From Astropecten irregularis (lineage: Eukaryota > Echinodermata > Asteroidea > Paxillosida > Astropectinidae), in assembly GCA_963971285.1 (NCBI GenBank), contig OZ020255.1:15954931-16018930 (forward strand): a DNA stretch of 64,000 bases. The letters run 5' to 3'. The number at the start of each line of letters is the position of its first letter. Positions within the stretch are counted from its first letter, which is position 1. The notes beneath the pieces were generated by a model, which was not told the origin of the DNA, searched no databases, and saw nothing but the letters and a program-made list of their open reading frames with translations. Of the stretch, positions 56,767-64,000 are shown piece after piece. A program made the translations under genes and the position numbers.

Positions 56767-57694
56767 AACTAATTACGAGCAGATTATTATTTGGGAAAGA
56801 ATTATGGATAGATGCTAACCCTATCTGCTCTTTTCACCCGGAACAAATATTAAGACTCTAGTGGTTTGGTACAGTACGTAGCTTAATTGCTATTTTCTTA
56901 ATTATCTCAGTTATTTCTTTTGATGTGCTAGTTATATTGTTAAGATTTTTGTTGCTCATTTTGAATGGTTGAATTTTGAAAATTAGGATCTGTTCGAAAA
57001 AAGGAATGTTTTCAAAATGTAGACGAGACTTTGTTTTTTTTGTTATAAGGCAGGAAACATCTAAAGCATATCAGTGAAGTGAAATTTGACAAAGAAGAAA
57101 ACCAATTTTAAGTGATACACAATGTACTTGCATAGACTAGTGCCAATGCAACTTTGATTACCTACAAATAAAGACATTTCTGGCTGACAGATGTAGGAAA
57201 CTCTACAAAATGTGATGATATAAAAAACATGCTATGGCTGCCTTTTCAAGTCATGAATATTCATGTATGTTGTTGTGACAAATGGATTATTATTATATTA
57301 TTGATGAAACAAAATAGCCTTGTCACTATATGTGTCTGAGATGATAATGTACATGCTTGTTTGCGCCTGTCTGTCTCTGCATGGTTTAAGAATTGGCTGT
57401 GAAGATTCTAGCATTAAGGTTATTTGTGCACAGCTGCAGGTACCAACTTGTATGAAATTTATGAAATTTATGAATTATTCATGATTCTAGCAAACGCAAT
57501 TCACATCCTCTTCCTTCAGGCTTGCATTCTTATTTTTGCAAGGATTTAAAAGTTGCATTCTCAAAGTGTCTCTTTTATGTATGAGCGCCATATTTAGCAC
57601 CTTGCTAGGCTCGTGAATTTCTACACCAATAATTATTTATTTTTCCATCAGAGTTGAAATTAAACTTTGATTGGCTAATAGAGAAATACAGAGG
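56767..57694. other. Upstream of the antisense gene; no feature called
   Basis: AT-rich sequence. If the antisense gene is real its promoter should lie here, but no clear core motif stands out. A TATGAAATT direct repeat occurs near 57451-57472. Confidence 0.3.
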
Positions 57695-58039
57695 TTAAAG
57701 GTAGTATCATACTTTGGTAAGAAACCAAAACAAATGTTCACAGATTTATGTATAACTTAAAGGGTATGAAGATGGTGGTGGTAGAAACATACCGTTAAAA
57801 TGTTTCCACCTGAAATGCTGTTTTATCCAGAAATTAGTCAAACAACGACCGAAAATCTTTTTGATCTTTTAAAAGATCAAAAGTAAAAGAGAAAAGACTT
57901 AAGAAATCCTGTGGCTGTTTTTCACTGATTTCTCAAAAAGTGGGCACCGTATGGGACTGAAATTTTCACAGATAACTGTTACTGATTTCATCGATTTTTG
58001 CACATGAATCTGTATGATTTACTATGATATTACCTTTAA
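57695..58039 (-). mobile_element. Family A TTAA-type MITE, copy 12
   Basis: TTAAAGGTAGTATCATACTT at the left; ACTATGATATTACCTTTAA at the right. The central TTTGATCTTTTAAAAGATCA is perfect. TTAA is present at both ends. Confidence 0.85.
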
Positions 58040-58753
58040 AGGTCAACTTTTTGGGCAACTTGTCCCTACTGGTAACCAAGACGAATTCACCAACTGTTAA
58101 GGGGCAAAATGCAAGATGTGGACCTTCAAAGAATAACAAAACAGTAAATGGGAAGTAAGGAGTGGATTGGGGGCAAGGGGTACCATCATCTTTCCCCCAT
58201 GAATCAGACTAAAGCACTAACATCCAACATAAAGTATGAATAATTTAGTACTTTGTGGGAGCTTGTCAAGCCCACTGAGTTCAGCAAGTAGCCAGCATTG
58301 AACCGTAATCACACAGGAGACGTGTGTCTTCTTCTCATCTTATTACCTCACTATGGCAACGCTCGCATCCATCTCGGGCAAGGAGGTTGCTCTAAGAGGC
58401 TTGTCCGTCTCGCATCATGGAGTCACGGGCGGAGTGAGTAAGGGACCCATGAACACTGAACAGCATAAAGAGCAAATGTCTTCTTAAAAGGGGCCGGGAT
58501 TTGTCACAATATTTTGTCCGGAGTTTTACTTTAATGATGGATTATCTCGGTCCGTTGAGAGGATTTGATATTTTGATAACCAATCAGGCCATTTTCAGGA
58601 TCAAGAATTTTGTCATCCATTTTCTGTCAGATTAACATCTTTTTTTTTTTAATCCTGTTTTAAATTATGAATTATATTGCCATTTATTTGACTGACTTCA
58701 TCATCCCTAAAAAGATGGCATGATTTTACACTCACTCAGGGTCCAGGACAGGT
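58040..58753. other. No gene recognised
   Basis: Mixed sequence with an oligo-T tract near 58640. No exon or repeat was recognised. Confidence 0.4.
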
Positions 58754-59497
58754 TTAAAGGTAGTATCATACTTTGGTTTTTGTCAAAGAAGTACAGATTC
58801 ATGGGCAAAAACATCAAGACAGATACATTAACAGTCATTTGGGAAAATTTCAGTCTCATACGGTGCCCACTTTTAGAGAAAAATGTGAAAAACAGCCACA
58901 GTATTTCTTAAAGCCCTGTCCGCACTGGACTTTTTTTTCCGGGGATTTAACCGAGCCGATGGGTAAATGAAAAATGGGCAAATATTACCGGTGTCCGCAC
59001 TTGGACTTTTGACTCGGGTAACCGTGCACGCACGGAAGAATTACAGAGCTGACAATACAAGCCCTATGCGGATACCCGACTCAAACTGTCCGCACTGGAC
59101 TTTTCGTCTCGGGTAAAGTGTCTCGGGTATTCTACCCGGGCAGAAGTTGGCCGGTAGAAATACCCGCGCGGCTCGGGCAAAGTACCTGAGAGGTAGACTA
59201 CCTGAGACGTCCGCACTGGACCTAAAATGGGTAAAGTACCCAGCGTCTCGGTTACTTTGCCCAAAAAAAGTCCAGTGCGGACAGGGCTTTAGTCTTTTCT
59301 CTTTTATTTTTGATCTTTTAAAAGATCAAAAAGATTTTCGGTCATTGTTTTACTAATTTCTGGATAAATACGCCATTTCAAGCGAACAAATCTTAACAGT
59401 ATGTTTCTACCAACGCCATCTTCATACCCTGAAATTTATACGTAAATCTATGAACATTTCTGTTTTGGTTTCTTACCAAAGTATGATACTACTTTAA
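58754..59497 (+). mobile_element. Family A TTAA-type MITE, copy 13, split by a nested element
   Basis: TTAAAGGTAGTATCATACTT at 58754 and AAGTATGATACTACTTTAA at 59479-59497 are the ends. The copy is interrupted after CACAGTATTTCTTA by a 379-bp element and resumes with GTCTTTTCTCTTTTATTTTT. Removing 58911-59289 restores a normal family A sequence of about 365 bp, with its perfect central palindrome near 59310-59332. Confidence 0.85.
58911..59289. mobile_element. Nested TIR element with repeated CTCGGGTA motifs
   Basis: AAGCCCTGTCCGCACTGGAC at the left is the exact inverse of GTCCAGTGCGGACAGGGCTT at the right. CCGCACTGGAC also recurs inside (near 59090 and 59211), and CTCGGGTA / TACCCGAG words are repeated about ten times in both orientations. 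The flanks read TTA on the left and TA on the right, compared with CTTAAGTC in empty copies, which suggests a two- or three-base target duplication with a one-base loss. It resembles the elements at 1342 and 51374 in design, not in sequence. Confidence 0.8.
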
Positions 59498-60263
59498 AGG
59501 AGTCGGTCTTCATGGGCATAGAATTATCACCAAGATTGGTCTCAGATCTTTGAATCAGACCATTGGAAGCTTAACTCTCTGAACATTCATGTCACATTAT
59601 AAATTTGAGGTACATACAGCTCTTATACTCTTGTCTGCTTCACACACAGGACACAGACTAGAAATATTTATGTTGGACTTCTCTAGGGCAGTAATTCAGC
59701 ACTTACATCCCACAAAGGCAACAGAGGAAATTGTCTGTGATCTTTGCCTTGGCGCCGGTCGTAATGTTCCCAAAGACATGTGGATTTTTCAAGTGTGAAG
59801 TGCCATTTATCAAGATAACATTGCCGAACCACTTCAGAGAGCGAAAAGGAAAAAAAAACACACACAGAAAGAATGAAATACAATACTGGTAGCCAGCTCT
59901 GATGGGACTGGAGCTGTGAAGTCTAACTCCCCAATCCGGGATTATTTTCTTTTCTCGAGGGCAAGGAACAGAACCAACAAAATTCATGAATGAGGAGGTG
60001 GAAGCATTCATATTTATTTTAGAGACCATTAATACTGATGATGTCGTCGGCCAGCTGCTCAAATAGTTACTACGTACAGCTTTACCGTGGCAACTATTTC
60101 AACTGTGATTAATTAACCAAATCGGCCATATACATTCTTAGCAGCTTGCAGAGGCTAGGCATGTAACAATTAAAGCAATTGGCTATAAATGATGGCTACA
60201 GACAATGAGAAATTAAGGAAGAAACAAACAAAAGGTGGTATCACTAGTAGTGCCATTATTGAG
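59498..60263. other. No gene accepted
   Basis: The - strand frame 59703-60062 (119 codons) overlaps other frames and has no recognisable domain. The block 59890-60060 is free of repeats. Confidence 0.35.
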
Positions 60264-60619
60264 TTGGAGGTACTATCATACTTTGGTAGAACACCGAAAC
60301 AGAAATCTTCACAGATTTACTTTATATAACTTACAGGGTATAAAGATAGTGATTGCAGAAACATACCGTTCAAGTTTTTCCATCTGAAATGCTGTATTTA
60401 TCAAGAAAAGATAAAACCAATTGACCCAAAACAATTTTGATCTTTAAAAGATGAAAAATAACGGTGAAATGATTTTGAAAATCCCATGGGCGTTTTTCAC
60501 TGTTTTCTCAAAAATTGGGCACCGTATGTGACTGGGAATTTCACAGATGATTGTTACTGTATCTTTCTTGATGAATCCGCATTTCTTTGACAAAAACCAA
60601 AGTATGATATTACCTTTAA
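60264..60619 (-). mobile_element. Family A TTAA-type MITE, copy 14
   Basis: TTGGAGGTACTATCATACTT at the left (TTAA mutated) and AAGTATGATATTACCTTTAA at the right. The interior TTTGATCTTTAAAAGATGAA is a shortened, slightly mismatched palindrome. Confidence 0.8.
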
Positions 60620-61187
60620 CCAATCGCCTGACTGACAAGCAAACAGAAAAAGGTTTTCCAGTATAATGTTTAATATTTTCACAGAGGTAAACAACCTTTT
60701 TTAACAGACAGCCAATAGGTCCACACTGTGATATTTAGATGAACATTGAACCTACTATTAAAATATTGCAATTATACCATGACAAATATAAATGCTGGTA
60801 CATAAGAACTGTCAACACATTACAATAACATGTTAAGTAGTGTACTCAAACGTTGTTACCTTGAATCAGGCTCATCTAAGATTAAGACACGCCCACTCAG
60901 TGCTTATCAACGCCCACCTTTATAACACTAAATATTCTACATTGTCAAATTTCTTTGGGATAATAAACAATGTTTGAAATAGGATTAACACAGATGTACA
61001 TGTATGTGTGGCATTTGTAAATAGTCTGAAATAAACAAAACAGGAATTCTAAGAGTAGAACTAAAACCCACCATAAATAATCTTTATTTTTCAGAAATTG
61101 ATCTTGACTTTTTGTTAATAAAATAATAAAATGCCACAAACTACTCATCAGTCAAAACAATGACCTGAAATCGAAGGCTAGTCTTCG
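60620..61187. other. No gene recognised
   Basis: AT-rich spacer with no supported exon. Confidence 0.4.
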
Positions 61188-61236
61188 TTGAAGATGCTGC
61201 TAGGATACAAATGCATCAGGCCCTCCTAACTCCAAG
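61188..61236 (+). repeat. Family P (Penelope-like) fragment
   Basis: TTGAAGATGCTGCTAGGATA with CAAATGCATCAGGCCCTCCT and AAC matches the family terminus. The stem is damaged (GATGCT versus AGGATA) and CGAAAC has become ACAAAT. Confidence 0.5.
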
Positions 61237-64000
61237 CATTTTGTTTGTAAGTTCTAATCCGGTGTCTAAGTGACCAATGATTATGATTAAAAGGGGAATT
61301 TTGCTATAAAATGATAAAATAGAAGACTCAATATAAAACTATTCATAAATAGTTAGTGAGTACAGTGAATAGTACATTAACATAGTTTCTGGATACTAGC
61401 CAAACCAATGAGAATATGAACACAAGTATTTCGCTACTAATTCAATTCTCCTCAAAACTGCATTTACATATTTTACCCCAGCGAGGAATTCACGATTAAA
61501 ATGAAAGAAGTGTGTACCCGAAGCAATTTTCTGTCCGATTCTATAGGGATGAAAATCAAGAGTCTTTCAGTACCTATCTAAAGGCAGGATATTCCGGCAT
61601 CATGCTATCCAGAAGACATGCAGAGCTGATCTTGTGAACATGATATCTAAGTGTAGCGGAAGGGCTGAAGGTTAAATGAAATGTTATCTTATTTTATTGA
61701 CATGAACCATTCTTGAAATATTGAACTCGGTGAGATAGATCTTCCCATCCAGCTGTTTGTGGTCTCCCCCTCACAGCATGAGCTTGACAAAAACTCTATG
61801 ATGGCCTGCATCATTAACGACCATTCCGGTCAAATCCTGCAGATCCATCCCAGCACACCCAGTCAGATAAAACACAACCCGTCGTCGGCTAATAATATTG
61901 CCCCGTCACCGTGTCTCAAGCCTGTCTCAAACCGACCTTTATCTATAATGTATCTGCCATGGGACAGATGCAGTCTCATCCTGTATGTAGAGGCAGAAGG
62001 AAGACCTACAGAGATGGGTGGGGGGGGGCGGGGCAGAGAGGAGGAAGAAGGGGGGAGGTTGATGATGAAACATGCTGAAGGGGTGTTGGGATGTCCTTGT
62101 AAAATTCCTCTGCAAGAGTTAACAAGGTGCTGTAAATACCGGAGGCATTTGGCGAGTACAGACCAAGCTTGTTGAATATCATGCTTATAGGGGGAAGCGC
62201 AAGGCATAAAGTGTCGGCTGTTTACGCTTTTTAGTAGGTCATATTTGTCAAATTAATATCTTTACATTGGCTAATTATGTAAGCAGAAAGAAATGCGGTG
62301 ACCGACGATTGATACGGGTCAATGAATGTAAATGAGGATTGGGAGAAGGAGTGCCACACGCCAGTGGAAGCGTCTTGAGTATTATTCTAGATGTCAGAGG
62401 AATCAGGAATTGTTAAGAGATTTTGACATTTCCACCTTTTACCCTGACTTGTCTTGGACAATTTTGTGCAAGAAACTGGCACTAGACTGTTTGTAGGCCT
62501 ACCGTCTGCAGGGATGTGAGACCAGATTTTAATCCGAATTCCAGAATTTCAGCTTTTTTTGTACATCTGCTCTGTGCAAATGTATAGGAAATTTGAAATT
62601 TCAGTTTTTTCCTTGGCGTTTTCACATTTTATTTTTGTGTGGCCACTCACATCCCTGAGTCTAATAGTGAAATCAAATCAAGCAGCATTTAACATGGTTC
62701 ATTAATCCTACGTGTACGTGTACAATTGTCTCCTATTCATCTTTCCTGTATTATCTTTCTTCTTTTCCCTCCTGCTTCTCTCATATAAAAACAAACAGCG
62801 CAGACAAAAAATGCATATTCATAGAGCTGAAAGGGAGCAATGAGAAAGTCCCATGCTACAATTTTAACCCTCATTGAACATGGACGGAGTCTCGGTCCTG
62901 CACCCCTCCATCTACATCCTGCGTCTGCCGAATACATAATGAGAAGAGAAAACCCCAAGATTAATGTACGGGACACCGGGGTCTCCGATATTACCCCGGT
63001 TCCCAAGAGGGGACTAGACGGGGAGAGCCTCCGGGGACAGTATGGCGACTCCTTATTCAATTGATGACCCCTTACGTCAGGTTTATTCCGGAGAATGATC
63101 CCAGTTGCTGCAGCTCTTTTCTCTTTCCTTTCGCCATCCTCGGGCTATCTTCTTCTTCTTCTCCCTTTTTTATTTTATTTCTTAAATCCTGCTGTTGCTC
63201 TCTTGGGGGTGGGGCAGGGGAAGGGAGAGGGAGGGGTAAGATGTATGAGGCACTATCATCGGGGTTCATTCCTGTGTTTTCACGACGAGACGGCTTATTA
63301 CGCTGCTGACAGAACATCAGTTAATTTTTAATGAGAAAGCATGGAATGTACTCCAGTCATATACCCCTTGAATGTTTGAAGTGGTCAAATATGTGGGTCA
63401 TCTGTGATACAGGATTTTGTGTCGCTTGTATATTTCCTTTATGTTCATCGATACTTTCTCCCATGAGTATTCTGCTTTAATCTAGCTAAAATCCAGCATC
63501 TGATGAAAACAGAAATAGACAAATATATGAATAATTGAAACCAACGATGAGTGATTGATGAGGAAAATTCTGACTGGTATTAAAAACGGAAAAAAGGTCG
63601 TTAGTGAGTTCAAGGCATGGACTCGTGGAATTAGATTCTGCCTGCTGGTTGGGACTATTTAGACAATCTATGCATGAAATGAATAAATAAATATTAAATT
63701 TCCCTCCTCTAAAAGAAAGGCCCAAGACATCGAATTAATATCATTAGCATCTCCATTCAGGTGTTAGATGGTGATCAGACACAAGCTGTGTGAATCCGAT
63801 GCAATAATCAAGCAAGATGGACACCGTGGACTGAAAAATAAAATTGTGTAACATGTCCACCATGAAACCGATTTTTATTTATCTGTTCCATGGTGAAATA
63901 TTATGCCTTGCCTCTCAGCATAGAAGAGGGAATATTGATCCGTCTTGCCTTTGCCATAGTCTGCCCTCTTCAAGCAAATGTAACGGGCACTTAAATACAC
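61237..64000. other. Repeat-poor 2.8 kb; no gene called
   Basis: None of the recognised repeats occurs here. GC-richer blocks at about 61740-62170 and 62840-63310 are open on both strands (for example 138 codons at 61759-62175 on +, 114 at 61863-62207 on -) because of biased composition such as the G-rich run at 62016-62060. No splice-bounded exon or domain could be identified. Conserved regulatory sequence in the RBMS intron is possible. Confidence 0.35.

Larger units (their letters stand above)
50013..64000 (+). other. RBMS-like intron 2 (runs beyond the window)
   Basis: From the GTAAGT donor to the window end I find no exon continuing RRM1 (expected: GKI..T.AI, then GYGFVDF). The intron is therefore at least 14 kb. 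It holds seven family A MITEs or relatives, two other TIR elements, a long palindromic element, a SINE and a candidate antisense gene. A TTTG tetranucleotide run is present at 50055-50078. Confidence 0.6.

Noticed and set aside
61759..62175. 138-codon frame as a later RBMS exon
   Set aside because: It lacks the expected RRM1 remainder (RNP1 with GYGFVDF) and flanking splice sites, and the opposite strand is equally open.

Overview
This window looks like invertebrate deuterostome nuclear DNA, most likely from an echinoderm such as a sea urchin. It is AT-rich, has long introns, and is packed with short non-autonomous DNA transposons and tRNA-derived SINEs. The species is an inference, because no diagnostic gene is complete. 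I see no rRNA gene, intact tRNA gene, CRISPR array, viral gene, transposase or reverse transcriptase.

The only recognisable conserved gene is the 5' end of an RBMS-type RNA-binding protein (RBMS1/2/3 family) on the + strand. The initiating exon is 41081-41161, and a second exon at 49801-50012 carries the start of RRM1. The join is in phase 0 and the second donor leaves phase 2. Intron 1 is about 8.6 kb. I found no further RBMS exon, so the rest should lie beyond position 64000. The 0.5-1 kb before the start codon is probably 5' UTR and promoter. Inside RBMS intron 2, on the - strand, two exons (56766-56676 and 55496-55258) join in phase to give a 109-residue protein of unknown family, a candidate nested gene.

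The first 40 kb holds no exon I can defend. It contains: TTAA-flanked MITEs of two related families (A, about 14 copies across the window; B, about 5); palindromic elements with GAGCC-rich arms; foldback elements starting GGGCCAATTTCAT or GGGTCGATTTCAC; a small MITE carrying a CRE-like TGACGTCA; SINEs and a tandem array of tRNA-like units; and dispersed hairpin plus CGAAAC motifs resembling Penelope-like element termini. Two TIR elements (1342-1681 and 51374-52144) and a third nested inside a family A copy (58911-59289) have interiors built from repeated short motifs.

Other notable sequences are a 30-bp minisatellite (28366-28505) in which each of five units holds a perfect DR1-type nuclear-receptor site, a 16-bp minisatellite (19928-20163), and two local tandem duplications (periods 345 and 230 bp). 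Family A copies are dense in the RBMS introns: nine between 44 and 61 kb.
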